Shown here one piece after another: positions 33,036 through 40,975 of a DNA stretch of 64,000 bases. Origin of the DNA: Capillimicrobium parvum (GTDB taxonomy: Bacteria; Actinomycetota; Thermoleophilia; Solirubrobacterales; Solirubrobacteraceae); the NCBI RefSeq assembly GCF_021172045.1, contig NZ_CP087164.1, forward strand, positions 4,712,001 through 4,776,000, in the 5' to 3' direction. The notes beneath the pieces were generated by a model, which was not told the origin of the DNA, did not search any database, and worked only from the letters and a program-made list of their open reading frames with translations. Made by a program: the position numbers and the translations under genes. Numbering within the stretch: position 1 is the first letter of the stretch; every line of letters starts with the position of its first letter.

Positions 33036-33917
33036 ATGACCGCAACCAGAGCGCCGCGACTGGCGGCGGCGGGGCGCGTCGCGCGCATCGCCGCACTCGA
33101 CGGGCCGGCCAAGCGCGCCGGCAAGGCCGTCCGGGGAGCGCTGTCGCCGGGGCCCCTGCGCGACGCGCTGGCGGGCACCTGGCTCGGGCACGCGCTGCAC
33201 CCGGTGCTCACCGACACGGTGATCGGCACGTGGATGAGCGCGACGCTCCTCGACGTCACCGGGGGCGACCGGGCCGCGGCGCGCCGGCTCGTCGGGGCGG
33301 GCGTGATCGCCGCGCTGCCCACCGCGGTGACCGGCTTGGCCGATTGGGCCGACAGCGAGGCCGCCGACGACGGCGTGCGCCGCGTCGGCGCTGTGCACGC
33401 GGTGGCGAACAACGCGGCGCTCGGACTGCAGGTGGCGTCGTTGGTCGCGCGCGGCCGGGGCCGGGACGGGCGCGGGGCCGCGCTGTCGCTCGTCGCGATG
33501 GGCGGCGTCGCGGCGAGCGCCTACCTCGGCGGCTACCTCAGCTTCGAGCGCGGCGTCGGGGTCGACCAGACCGCGTTCGACCCGGGGCCCGCCGACTGGA
33601 CGCCGGCGATGGCGGCCGCCGATCTGCGGGAGGGCGAGACGACCTCGGTGGTCGTCGGCGACACGCCGGTGCTCCTCGTGCGCTCGGGCGGCCGGGTCCG
33701 CGCGCTGCACGACCGCTGCTCGCACCGCGGCTGCTCGCTGGCCGAGGGCGACCTCGACGGCGACGTCATCCAGTGCGGCTGCCACGGCAGCCGCTTCCGC
33801 CTCGACGACGGCGCGATCGAGCGGGGACCGGCCACGGCGCCGCAGCCCGTGCTCGACGTCCGGGAGGCGGACGGGAGCATCGACGTGCGCCTCGCGTCAG
33901 CATCCGCGCTCGGTTAG
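33036..33917 (+). CDS. DUF2231 membrane domain fused to Rieske [2Fe-2S] domain
   Basis: 293 aa from ATG 33036. Residues about 40-170 form a DUF2231-type membrane part (GTWLGHALHPVLTD, then helices at 86-103, 120-138 and 150-168). Residues about 195-290 form a Rieske domain with Cys228, His230 (RCSHRGC), Cys247 and His250 (CGCHGS) binding the cluster. A membrane-bound electron carrier is likely. The redox partner is unknown. Upstream DNA is a decayed nitronate monooxygenase gene. Confidence 0.87.
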   Translation: MTATRAPRLAAAGRVARIAALDGPAKRAGKAVRGALSPGPLRDALAGTWLGHALHPVLTDTVIGTWMSATLLDVTGGDRAAARRLVGAGVIAALPTAVTGLADWADSEAADDGVRRVGAVHAVANNAALGLQVASLVARGRGRDGRGAALSLVAMGGVAASAYLGGYLSFERGVGVDQTAFDPGPADWTPAMAAADLREGETTSVVVGDTPVLLVRSGGRVRALHDRCSHRGCSLAEGDLDGDVIQCGCHGSRFRLDDGAIERGPATAPQPVLDVREADGSIDVRLASASALG

Positions 33918-33933
33918 CCCGCAGCGGCCCGCG

Positions 33934-33945
33934 GGTAGCGCTACC
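33934..33945. promoter_or_regulatory. 12-bp palindrome upstream of secreted protein gene
   Basis: GGTAGCGCTACC is a perfect palindrome 35 nt before the ATG of the next gene. It also holds TA-rich hexamers that could be -10 boxes. Operator or promoter role is only a suggestion. Confidence 0.25.
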
Positions 33946-33980
33946 GCCAGATCGGCCACGGAAGGACGTTTGGGGGTCAC

Positions 33981-35651
33981 ATGCGCTTGTCCCATCTGCT
34001 CGCTGCCGCGGGCTCGCTCCCGGTTCTCGCCATCGCTCCCTCCGCCGCCCACGCGGCGTTCGGGGTGACGACGCTCGCCGCGACGCCGGGCTCCACGCAG
34101 GCCGGCGGCCACGCCGACTTCACGCTCGACATGAGCTTCGCCGCGGGCGACGACGTGCGCGACCTCGTCATCCACCTGCCGAAGGGCTTCGTGGGCAATC
34201 CGCAGGCGGCGACGGTGTGCACGCAGGCGCAGTTCGCATCCGACAAGTGCCCGTCCGGCGCCCAGGTCGGCACGACCACCGTGACCGCGACCGTGACGCC
34301 CAACGGGATGCTGCCCGCGGTCACGCAGACGCAGGCCGTCTCCGGACAGGTCTTCAACCTCCAGCCGCGGGCCGGGGAGCCGGCGCGCCTCGGCGTGCTG
34401 CTGCCCGCCACCTCGACCGGCGGCGGGCTCGTCACCACGCGGCCGATCCGCCTGCAGTCGGTGGCGACCGTCCGCACGAACGGCGACTACGGGCTCGACT
34501 CGACGATGGCGAACCTGCCGCGCACCGTGGAGTCGAACGTCGGCTCGCTGACGAGCCACATCGACCGCATCCAGCTGACGCTGCGCAGCCGCGCGCCCGG
34601 CGCTTCGCTGCCGTTCCTGACGAACCCGACGACCTGCACCCCGGCGACGACCAGCGTCGATGCGACCTCCTACGCGGGCGCGCGCGGGTCCAACGCCTCG
34701 ACGTTCACGCCGACGGGCTGCGACGCGGTGCCATACGACCCGAAGGTCACCGCGACGCTGGACGGGGCCGGCGTGCACCAGCACCCGAAGCTCACGACGG
34801 TCGTCAGCCAGCAGGCGGACGAGGCGACGAGCTCGCGGGTCGTGGTCACGCTGCCGTCCGGCATCGGGCCCAACCTCGCCGCCCTGTCGAACCCGTGCTC
34901 GTCGGAGGCCTTCCAGTCCGGGGACTGCCCGGACAGCGCCAAGGTCGGCTCGGGCACCGCGGTCACCCCGCTGCTCGCCGACCCGCTCTCCGGCCCGGTG
35001 TATCTCGTGACCGCCCCCAGCGGCGGGCTGCCCCAGCTCGGCATCGCGCTGGCGGGCCTGCTGCCCGTGAAGCTGCGGGCGTCCGTGTCGGTGGGCTCGG
35101 GCACGCGTCTCGTCTCGACCCTCGACGGGCTGCCCGACGTCCCGCTGTCCTCGTTCACGCTGGTCCTCGACGGGGGCGACAGGGGTCTGCTCGTCTCGGG
35201 CCTGGACCTCTGCGCCGCCCAGCCGACGGTCGACGCGGTCTTCACGTCGCAGTCGGGCATGGAGCGCACCGCGACCGCGCCGGCCACGGCGACGAACTGC
35301 GCCCCCGATCCGTCGGGCTCCGGCCCCACCGGTGGCGGCGGTGGCGTGAAGAAGCGGCGCCCGAAGGTGACCGCCCGGCTGTCGAGGGCCGGCACGCTCG
35401 TGGTCGTCGCGCGCGTGCCGAAGGGCGCGTCGAAGCTGCGCCGCGTGCGCGTCTCGCTGCCCAAGGGCCTGAAGGCGGACGCCGGCCGGCGGCTGCGGGT
35501 CAACCGCGCGAAGGGCGCCCGCTCGATCAGGCTGCGCGTCGCCGCCAGGCACCTGACCGGTACGACGATGTCGAAGAAGGCGAAGGTCACGGTGGTCGCC
35601 CGGACGGCCGCGGGGCGGACGTACGAGGTGCGGGCCAAGCTGCGCCGCTGA
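33981..35651 (+). CDS. Large secreted protein with repeated beta domains, unknown function
   Basis: 556 aa. Signal peptide MRLSHLLAAAGSLPVLAIA...AHA. Two long beta-rich repeats each contain a conserved pattern: LPKGFVGNPQAATVCTQAQFASDKCPSGAQVGT (about 69-100) and LPSGIGPNLAALSNPCSSEAFQSGDCPDSAKVGSG (about 290-325), each with a paired Cys. A Gly-rich linker and a basic C-terminal beta domain follow (about 455-556, KVTARLSRAGTLVVVARVPKGASKLRRVRV). Such proteins are common and uncharacterised in Solirubrobacterales. It probably stays at the cell surface. Confidence 0.75.
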   Translation: MRLSHLLAAAGSLPVLAIAPSAAHAAFGVTTLAATPGSTQAGGHADFTLDMSFAAGDDVRDLVIHLPKGFVGNPQAATVCTQAQFASDKCPSGAQVGTTTVTATVTPNGMLPAVTQTQAVSGQVFNLQPRAGEPARLGVLLPATSTGGGLVTTRPIRLQSVATVRTNGDYGLDSTMANLPRTVESNVGSLTSHIDRIQLTLRSRAPGASLPFLTNPTTCTPATTSVDATSYAGARGSNASTFTPTGCDAVPYDPKVTATLDGAGVHQHPKLTTVVSQQADEATSSRVVVTLPSGIGPNLAALSNPCSSEAFQSGDCPDSAKVGSGTAVTPLLADPLSGPVYLVTAPSGGLPQLGIALAGLLPVKLRASVSVGSGTRLVSTLDGLPDVPLSSFTLVLDGGDRGLLVSGLDLCAAQPTVDAVFTSQSGMERTATAPATATNCAPDPSGSGPTGGGGGVKKRRPKVTARLSRAGTLVVVARVPKGASKLRRVRVSLPKGLKADAGRRLRVNRAKGARSIRLRVAARHLTGTTMSKKAKVTVVARTAAGRTYEVRAKLRR

Positions 35652-35677
35652 GCGCCGGAGCGAGACCCGAAACGAAG

Positions 35678-35705
35678 GAAGCCCCCGTCGCGTGACGGGG
35701 GCTTC
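35678..35705. terminator. Bidirectional terminator hairpin, copy of the tRNA-Pro terminator
   Basis: GAAGCCCCCGT pairs with ACGGGGGCTTC around a short loop. It lies between the convergent secreted-protein and Kelch genes and can end both. It is nearly identical to the hairpin just past tRNA-Pro at 37903-37928. Confidence 0.7.
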
Positions 35706-35719
35706 GTTCAATCGGGGCG
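35678..35719. repeat. Distal copy of tRNA-Pro 3' end plus terminator (att-like repeat)
   Basis: 35691-35719 (29 bp) is identical to 37914-37942. Allowing one CG dinucleotide gap, the match extends to the whole 35678-35719 versus 37903-37942. It includes the last 8 nt of the tRNA (CGCCCCGA read on the minus strand) and the terminator. A duplicated tRNA 3' end at the far side of a segment is the usual trace of site-specific integration. Confidence 0.7.
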
Positions 35720-37902
35720 ATGGTTCAAGTCGCGGCTCGCTGGCGCGTGCCGGGGAGGGTGCCGATATGTGCCATCCCGGCCGGGCCCGGTCGCTCAGCC
35801 GCGCACCAGGGGAGCGGACGCGGTCACGTTCAGACCGGCGCTTACGAACTGGCTGGTGATCCGCACGGCGCGCACTTTGTCGCCGTGCAGCAGCTTCTTG
35901 CCGCGGCTCGTGACATGCAGGAGGAGGTGTGCGGGGCCGGCTGACGTGGATCGCACACGCCCGTAGGCGATCGTGTGTCTGCGGTTGCCGGTGGTATGCA
36001 GGCGCACATGTTCTACGCCGGCGGCAGGCAACGTGATGTGCATCGTCGCCGCGCCGGTTCGGCGTAGCTTGCGGATCGCGCCGCGCAATCGCTTCTGGTC
36101 GGTGTGGAGCTGGGCGTAGACGGCTTGCCTGGTGAGTCCCGCGGAGCGGCCTTCGTGCCGGGGCGGCGGCGTGCCGGACTCATTGGATGACGGCGGCGGC
36201 GGGGGATGCGTCTCGTCATCGCCTTGTGCGGTGCTGGCGAAGGCGCGCACGTCGATGGTCGCCGTCGCCGACGCGGTCTGGCCGCCCGCCGCGGTGACAT
36301 GCACACCGACGCGGTACAGGCCCGGCTCGGGGAACGCATGGGCCACGCGCGGCCCGCCCGGCGTTTCGTAGCGTTCGTCGCCGTCGAGATCCCACACGAA
36401 GCTCAGCGCTAGGTCGCTGGGATCGCGCGATCCTGAGGCGTCGAGGATCACATCGCCGCCGGCCACCGCGGGCAACGCGCCGGTATCGAGGACCGCGTGA
36501 GGCGCGGGGGGCAGCGTGAGGATCTCCGCACTGGCGAGCGGCCGGCGATCGCGGCCGCTGCCGCCGGCCACGAGGACGCGCCCGTCTGACATCAGCGTCG
36601 CGGCATGGCCGCGGCGCTGCGACTGCATCGCCGGGCCGGGCGACCAGGCGTTCGTCGCGGGGTCGTAGAACTCGGTGGTTGCCAACGCGGCACTCTGCGC
36701 GTTCACCCCACCGGCCACGAGCACGCGGCCATCGCGCAACAGCGTCGCCGTGTGCAACGCGCGGGGCGTGCTCATCGGCGGACCCTCAACCCACGCGTTG
36801 GTCGCCGGATCGTAGATTTCGGTGTCGGCGATCACCGGCCCGATGTTGTCGGACCCACCACCAGTGACGACGACCCGCCCGTCGGCCAACCGCGTCGCGG
36901 TGTTCCCGACCCGCCCGACGAGCATGTCGGGCGCGGCAATCCAGTCGTCGGGTTCCGGCGCAAAGAGAAACGACTGCGGGCTGCATCCGCACTCGAACTC
37001 GTTGGTGCCGCCCGCCACGAGCACCCGGGCATCGTCCAGCAGCGTCGCGGTCAGCCGCTCGCGGCCGTCGGGCATGTCGGGCAACGCCGACCAGGCGTTC
37101 GTGGCGGGGTTGTAGGCCTGCACGGTGGCGACTTCACTCGGGCGACCGGCCGTGCCGCCGAGTGCGAGCACGCGTCCGTCGGCGAGTCGCACGGTCCCAC
37201 CCGGCCACTGGTAAGTGGTCATCGGGCCGGTCCATGACCACGTGTCGCCGACGGCGTCGTACACGCGCGCGCGCAGGTCGTCAACCGTCTGCGGCCCCGA
37301 GATGAGCACCCGGTCATCCGCAAGCAGCGTCCCGAGGCCCCCATTCGAGCCGGGGCCCGACGCCGATCGCGACCACGTCCGCGTTGCCGGCTCGAAGATG
37401 TCGACGTCGATCCCACCAGGGACCGCTCCGGATCCCCCCGGCACGAGCACCCGGCCATCACGCAGCACCAACGCGTCGGTTCCTGCCCGGGGCTTGGTCA
37501 TCGTCCCCGCGTCCGACCACGCCGCGGGCGCGGCACCCGCGGTCACGGGCGTCCACACCACATACGCGGTCATGAGCACGCCCACGAACATGACCGGCAT
37601 CGGCAACAGGCGCCACCACGGCGCCAAGATCCTCATGACCACGATACGCACCGCACGCACGCCAGCCGACAGGCAACCGTTCTGGTTCTTCACCCGTGAC
37701 CGTCGCGTCGATCGCTGTGCGGGTAGGCCAACCAGAACGCCCGGCCCGCACATACCTACCGTCACTGCGATGCGGCCGGCGATCTCTGGCCTCGAGGATT
37801 TTGCTAGCGACGCGACCCTGAGCGCGCTCCGTTGCATCAGTCGCCACGGCGAAGGCCGCGACGGATTGCTACCTCATTACCTCGAGCTTCTGCCAGAACG
37901 AC
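35720..37902. mobile_element. Small tRNA-Pro-bounded segment (putative mini-island) carrying a Kelch gene
   Basis: A 2.2-kb segment lies between the intact tRNA-Pro (with its terminator) and a second copy of the tRNA 3' end plus terminator. Its base use looks less GC-extreme than the flanks. It holds one gene, the Kelch/PKD protein, and no integrase. The 298 nt between the Kelch start and the tRNA contain nothing I can name. It could be a non-autonomous or decayed integrative element. A simple terminator duplication is the alternative. Confidence 0.35.
35795..37636 (-). CDS. Kelch-repeat/PKD-domain secreted protein
   Basis: 613 aa from MRILAPWWRLLPMPVMF, with an N-terminal membrane anchor or signal (about 8-25). 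Roughly seven Kelch-type blades follow, each with a DGRVLVAGG turn and a WS.GPAM-like block (propeller to about 395). Then comes a PKD domain (LDASGSRDPSDLALSFVWDLDGD), a Pro-rich linker PPPPPSSNESGTPPPR and a basic C-terminal domain. A TATCGT box is 4 nt before the ATG; an open frame extends further upstream. It sits alone in the tRNA-bounded segment. Probably an extracellular binding protein. Confidence 0.82.
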   Translation of the reverse strand: MRILAPWWRLLPMPVMFVGVLMTAYVVWTPVTAGAAPAAWSDAGTMTKPRAGTDALVLRDGRVLVPGGSGAVPGGIDVDIFEPATRTWSRSASGPGSNGGLGTLLADDRVLISGPQTVDDLRARVYDAVGDTWSWTGPMTTYQWPGGTVRLADGRVLALGGTAGRPSEVATVQAYNPATNAWSALPDMPDGRERLTATLLDDARVLVAGGTNEFECGCSPQSFLFAPEPDDWIAAPDMLVGRVGNTATRLADGRVVVTGGGSDNIGPVIADTEIYDPATNAWVEGPPMSTPRALHTATLLRDGRVLVAGGVNAQSAALATTEFYDPATNAWSPGPAMQSQRRGHAATLMSDGRVLVAGGSGRDRRPLASAEILTLPPAPHAVLDTGALPAVAGGDVILDASGSRDPSDLALSFVWDLDGDERYETPGGPRVAHAFPEPGLYRVGVHVTAAGGQTASATATIDVRAFASTAQGDDETHPPPPPSSNESGTPPPRHEGRSAGLTRQAVYAQLHTDQKRLRGAIRKLRRTGAATMHITLPAAGVEHVRLHTTGNRRHTIAYGRVRSTSAGPAHLLLHVTSRGKKLLHGDKVRAVRITSQFVSAGLNVTASAPLVRG

Positions 37903-37928
37903 GAAGCCCCCGTCGTGACGGGGGCTTC
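37903..37928 (-). terminator. Terminator of tRNA-Pro
   Basis: A GAAGCCCCCGT...ACGGGGGCTTC hairpin begins 6 nt past the tRNA 3' end on the minus strand, followed by GTCGTTCT. It is the proximal copy of the hairpin at 35678-35705. Confidence 0.65.
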
Positions 37929-37942
37929 GTTCAATCGGGGCG
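37903..37942. repeat. Proximal att-like repeat (tRNA-Pro 3' end plus terminator)
   Basis: Partner of 35678-35719: 29 bp identical (37914-37942), longer if a CG gap is allowed. It ends inside the acceptor stem of tRNA-Pro. Confidence 0.7.
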
Positions 37943-38006
37943 CCCGGATTCGAACCGGGGACCTCACCGACCCGAACGGTGCGCGCTACCAGGCTGCGCC
38001 ACGCCC
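37935..38006 (-). tRNA. tRNA-Pro(CGG), 72 nt, two bases short at the D/anticodon stem junction
   Basis: Acceptor arms CGGGGCG/CGCCCCG with discriminator A, D-loop AGCCTGGTA, anticodon loop TTCGGGT (anticodon CGG, reads CCG) and T arm CCCGG-TTCGAAT-CCGGG are all clear. The usual actinobacterial form has GGTAGCGCG before a 5-bp anticodon stem. Here GGTAGCGC runs straight into ACCG, so a GC dinucleotide is missing and base 26 plus one stem pair are lost. CCA is not encoded. A TAGACT -10 box lies at 38019-38024. It could be functional, a pseudogene or an indel error. Confidence 0.85.
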
Positions 38007-38018
38007 CGATGAGGGTGC

Positions 38019-38024
38019 GGAGTC
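38019..38024 (-). promoter_or_regulatory. -10 box of tRNA-Pro
   Basis: TAGACT on the minus strand, 12 nt before the tRNA 5' end. No clear -35 is seen. The remaining gap to 38130 shows no other feature. Confidence 0.45.
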
Positions 38025-38130
38025 TAGAAGATCGCCAGCGCCAGGCGTCGTGGCCGGACGTTCGGCCGTCTGCACCCGCTCAGCGGGCACGGACGCCCAC
38101 ACGTCGCCTCGCCGGCGTCGCGACGCCCGG

Positions 38131-38388
38131 TCAGCCGTCGCCGCCCGCGACCGCCTTGTAGTACCGGACCGCCAGGCCGGTCATCAGCGTCTGGAAGGCG
38201 CGCTCGAGCTCGGCGCCCTCGGCGGCGGCCCAGCGCTCGAGGCCCTGGTCCTCGATCGCCTGCGCCTGGGCGATCACGTCGTCGACGAGATCGGGGTGGC
38301 GGTCGGTGAAGTAGGCGCCGATCGAGTAGAGGCTCGTGTCGGTGAGCGACTCGAGGAACAGCGCCGCGTCGGAGGGATCGGCGGTCAA
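38131..38388 (-). CDS. Small helical protein coupled to sigma factor gene
   Basis: 85 aa, starting at TTG 38388, which overlaps the stop of the sigma gene (TTGA, 4 nt). The sequence is rich in helices: FLESLTDTSLYSIGAYFTDRHPDLVDDVIAQAQAIEDQGLERWAAAEGAELERAF. I do not recognise the family. The overlap implies translational coupling, so it may modulate the membrane-tethered sigma factor. That role is inference only. Confidence 0.6.
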   Translation of the reverse strand: MTADPSDAALFLESLTDTSLYSIGAYFTDRHPDLVDDVIAQAQAIEDQGLERWAAAEGAELERAFQTLMTGLAVRYYKAVAGGDG

Positions 38389-40091
38389 CCGCCGAGCAGT
38401 CCGCCGGTGACTCCCGTCGCGGCGTCCCCCACCTTGTTCGTCACGTCCTGGACGGCGCCCGTGACCGGGGTCACGGTGCTCTCGACGGCCTGGGTGACGT
38501 CGTTGGCGGTTGGCACCTGGATCTGAGTATCGCCCAACGACGACACATCCGTCGAGGGGAGCGCCGGCGCGGAGGGCACCGAAGGGGTGCTCGGCACCGT
38601 GCTCGTGACCGGCGTGGCGGTGGTCGGAGAGCTCGTCGACCCGCTCACGATGCGCTTGCCCTGGTCGGCCGCCTGGTTGAGCGTGCTGCTCGAACCGGAG
38701 CCCGCGCCCGAACCGGACGCCGGCTGCGAACCGATCCCGCCGCCCGAACCGGCCGCGGCGGGCGCCGTGCCCGTCGCGCCGGTCGAGGTGCCGGTCGAGG
38801 AACCGCCCCCCGCCGAGCCCGAGCCCTTCGCCGGCGACCCGCCGGCGCCGCCCTTCGCCGCGCCCGAGCGCTTCGTGCGGCGCGACGGCGCGGACGCCTT
38901 CGGCGCGACCACGCTCGCGGAGCGCGTCACGGCCGCAGCGGTCCGGACCGGGGCCGATGCCCGGCGCGCCGGCGCGGACGCCGGGCCGCTGCTCGAGCCG
39001 CCGGATACCGCAGCGGCCAGTGCCGCAGGGTCGCCCGCGCGATCCACCTGCGGACCCGAAGAGGTCACGACGTTCGCGCCGACCCCCGCCACGGCGACCG
39101 TCGCCGCCGTCGCGACCGCCTTGAACCACCCGCCGCCGCCCGCGTCGAGCACCGGCCCCGCCGCGTGCGCCCAGGACGCCAGCGCACCCGCGCCCCCGCC
39201 GGCATCGCCTCCGGCCGCCACGTGATGCGAGCCGATGCCGAGCCAGCGATCGCGCAGGAACGCCGGGAGCGGCAGAAGCCCGGCGACCTTCGCGCGCACG
39301 CCCGTGCGCGCGGGAAGCTCGTCGGCGAGCCCGGCCAGCGCGGCCGCCCGCCGGCACGGCTGGCAGTAAGACACGTGGCGCGCCATCCGCCGCTGGTCGC
39401 GCGCGCCCAGCCGTCCCGCGTCGGTGGCGGCGATGATGGCCTGCACGCGCTTGCAGCGCTCCCCGGTCACCAGCTCGTCGTACTCCTCGGCCAGGCGCTT
39501 GCGCGCCCGGAACAGCGTGGACTCGACGGCCGGACGCGTCATGCCCAGGCGGTCGCCGATCTCCGCGTACGTGCGCCCCTCGAGCTCGCGCATGACGAGG
39601 ATGCGGTGATGCGTGTCGGTCAGACCGACGAAGGCGCTGCGCAGGCTGTCGAACTCCATCCGCGCGCTGACCTCGGCGTCAGGCGTGGGGCTCGAGGACT
39701 CGAGGGTCGGGCCGACGCCGTCGTCCGCGTCGAAGGAGACCTCCTCGGCGCGCCGCGACCGCCGGAACTGGTCGATGCACGCGTTCTTGGCGATCTCGTA
39801 GATCCACGGCTTGAACGCGATGGGCCGATCCGTGCGGCGCATGCGGCGCAGCGCGCTGACGAAGATCTCCTGGGTGACGTCCTCGGCGCGGCCGTGGTCC
39901 TTGACCATGCCGAACACGTACGCGGTGATCCGCCGCTGGTACCGGGCGTAGAGTGCCTCGAAGGCGCGGTCGTCGCCGGCGCGGGTGGCGGCGACCAGGT
40001 CGTCGTCGGTGGGTTCCCCCCGGCACGCGCGCACCGGCGGGTTCAGTGTGGCTGCTTCCATTCCCCTCAGCTCCCGGCAGGTGCCGTCCAT
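38385..40091 (-). CDS. ECF sigma factor fused to zinc anti-sigma motif, membrane segment and long tail
   Basis: 568 aa. Sigma region 2 is at about 42-112 and region 4 at about 150-203 (RTYAEIGDRLGMTRPAVESTLFRARKRL). A zinc motif HVSYCQPC (His239, Cys243, Cys246) is followed by a TM helix at about 322-343 and some 225 residues of Gly/Ser/Thr/Pro-rich tail. The start ATG 40091 has AGGGGGAG 9 nt upstream; the shorter start at 40061 lacks good spacing. Same architecture as 17594-19192 but clearly diverged in sequence. Shares a bidirectional -10 element with the NIF3 gene. Confidence 0.82.
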   Translation of the reverse strand: MDGTCRELRGMEAATLNPPVRACRGEPTDDDLVAATRAGDDRAFEALYARYQRRITAYVFGMVKDHGRAEDVTQEIFVSALRRMRRTDRPIAFKPWIYEIAKNACIDQFRRSRRAEEVSFDADDGVGPTLESSSPTPDAEVSARMEFDSLRSAFVGLTDTHHRILVMRELEGRTYAEIGDRLGMTRPAVESTLFRARKRLAEEYDELVTGERCKRVQAIIAATDAGRLGARDQRRMARHVSYCQPCRRAAALAGLADELPARTGVRAKVAGLLPLPAFLRDRWLGIGSHHVAAGGDAGGGAGALASWAHAAGPVLDAGGGGWFKAVATAATVAVAGVGANVVTSSGPQVDRAGDPAALAAAVSGGSSSGPASAPARRASAPVRTAAAVTRSASVVAPKASAPSRRTKRSGAAKGGAGGSPAKGSGSAGGGSSTGTSTGATGTAPAAAGSGGGIGSQPASGSGAGSGSSSTLNQAADQGKRIVSGSTSSPTTATPVTSTVPSTPSVPSAPALPSTDVSSLGDTQIQVPTANDVTQAVESTVTPVTGAVQDVTNKVGDAATGVTGGLLGG

Positions 40092-40116
40092 AGCTCGGCA
40101 CTCCCCCTACCCAGAA

Positions 40117-40126
40117 ACACTAGCGT
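40117..40126. promoter_or_regulatory. Symmetric bidirectional -10 element (sigma factor / NIF3)
   Basis: ACACTAGCGT fits AnnnTAnnnT. Leftward TAGTGT serves the sigma gene (leader of about 19 nt with a ribosome site). Rightward TAGCGT stands 13 nt before the NIF3 ATG. Start codons are 49 nt apart. Confidence 0.6.
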
Positions 40127-40139
40127 TCAAAAGCACAGG

Positions 40140-40901
40140 ATGACGCCTCTCGCCGACCTCCTCAGCCACCTCGACGCGCTGCTGCGTCCGAACACGTTCG
40201 CCGACTACGGCCCCAACGGCCTGCAGGTCCCCGGGCGCGACGAGATCGACCACGTCGTGACCGGCGTGTCGGCCTCGGTCGCTCTGTTCGAACGGGCCGC
40301 GGAACTCGGCGCCGGCCTCGTGCTCGTGCACCACGGCCTCTTCTGGGGGTCGGGCCCGGCGCGCCCGATCGACGCCGCGCTCAAGGCCCGCCTCAAGCCG
40401 CTCTTCGACCACGACATCGCGCTCGCCGCCTACCACCTGCCGCTCGACGCCCACCCCCAGGTGGGCAACAACGCGCTGCTCGCCACCGGGCTCGGCGGGT
40501 CCGTCGACCGGTCGTTCGCCGCGCACGGCGGCGAGCCGGTCGGGTTCGTCGCGCGCTTCGACCCCCCGATCGGCCGCGACGAGCTGGTCGAACGGATCCG
40601 CACCCTGACCGCCCGCGAGCCGCTCGTCTTCCCCGCCGGCCCGGACCCGGTGACCACGCTGGGCATCGTCTCGGGCGGCGCCGCCGATGACGTCGTCGAG
40701 GCGATCGACCTCGGGCTCGACGCCTTCCTGACCGGCGAGCCGGCCGAACGCGTGATGGCCATCGCACAGGAAGGTGGTGTCACATTCGTCGCTGCGGGGC
40801 ACTACGCCACGGAGACCTTCGGAATCCGGGCGGTCGGCGAGCTCCTCGCCGAGCGGTTCGGGGTGCGCCACACGTTCGTCGACATCCCGAACCCGATCTA
40901 G
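40140..40901 (+). CDS. NIF3-like dinuclear metal centre protein (YbgI family)
   Basis: 253 aa from ATG 40140. The family's metal ligands are visible in LVLVHHGLFWG (about 61-71) and the late VTFVAAGHYATETFG (about 217-231). FADYGPNGLQVPG near the N-terminus is typical. The length fits the short bacterial form without the PII-like insert. YbgI/NIF3 proteins form hexamers and are sometimes annotated as GTP cyclohydrolase I type 2. Their real role is unsettled. Confidence 0.92.
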   Translation: MTPLADLLSHLDALLRPNTFADYGPNGLQVPGRDEIDHVVTGVSASVALFERAAELGAGLVLVHHGLFWGSGPARPIDAALKARLKPLFDHDIALAAYHLPLDAHPQVGNNALLATGLGGSVDRSFAAHGGEPVGFVARFDPPIGRDELVERIRTLTAREPLVFPAGPDPVTTLGIVSGGAADDVVEAIDLGLDAFLTGEPAERVMAIAQEGGVTFVAAGHYATETFGIRAVGELLAERFGVRHTFVDIPNPI

Positions 40902-40911
40902 AAAATCGGCA

Positions 40912-40940
40912 TTGAGGACGTCCAGAGGTCGCGCTATCGT
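40912..40940 (+). promoter_or_regulatory. Strong promoter of the 61-aa protein gene
   Basis: TTGAGG (40912-40917), 17 bp, TATCGT (40935-40940). This is the clearest -35/-10 pair in the window. It gives a leader of about 28 nt containing GGGGGAGG, a strong ribosome site. Confidence 0.65.
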
Positions 40941-40975
40941 CGGCCGCACGTCCATCAACACAAAGGGGGAGGCCC

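Noticed and set aside
33981-35711. 604-aa minus-strand frame opposite the secreted protein
   Set aside because: Arg/Gly/Ala-rich with no domains; shadow of the plus-strand gene.
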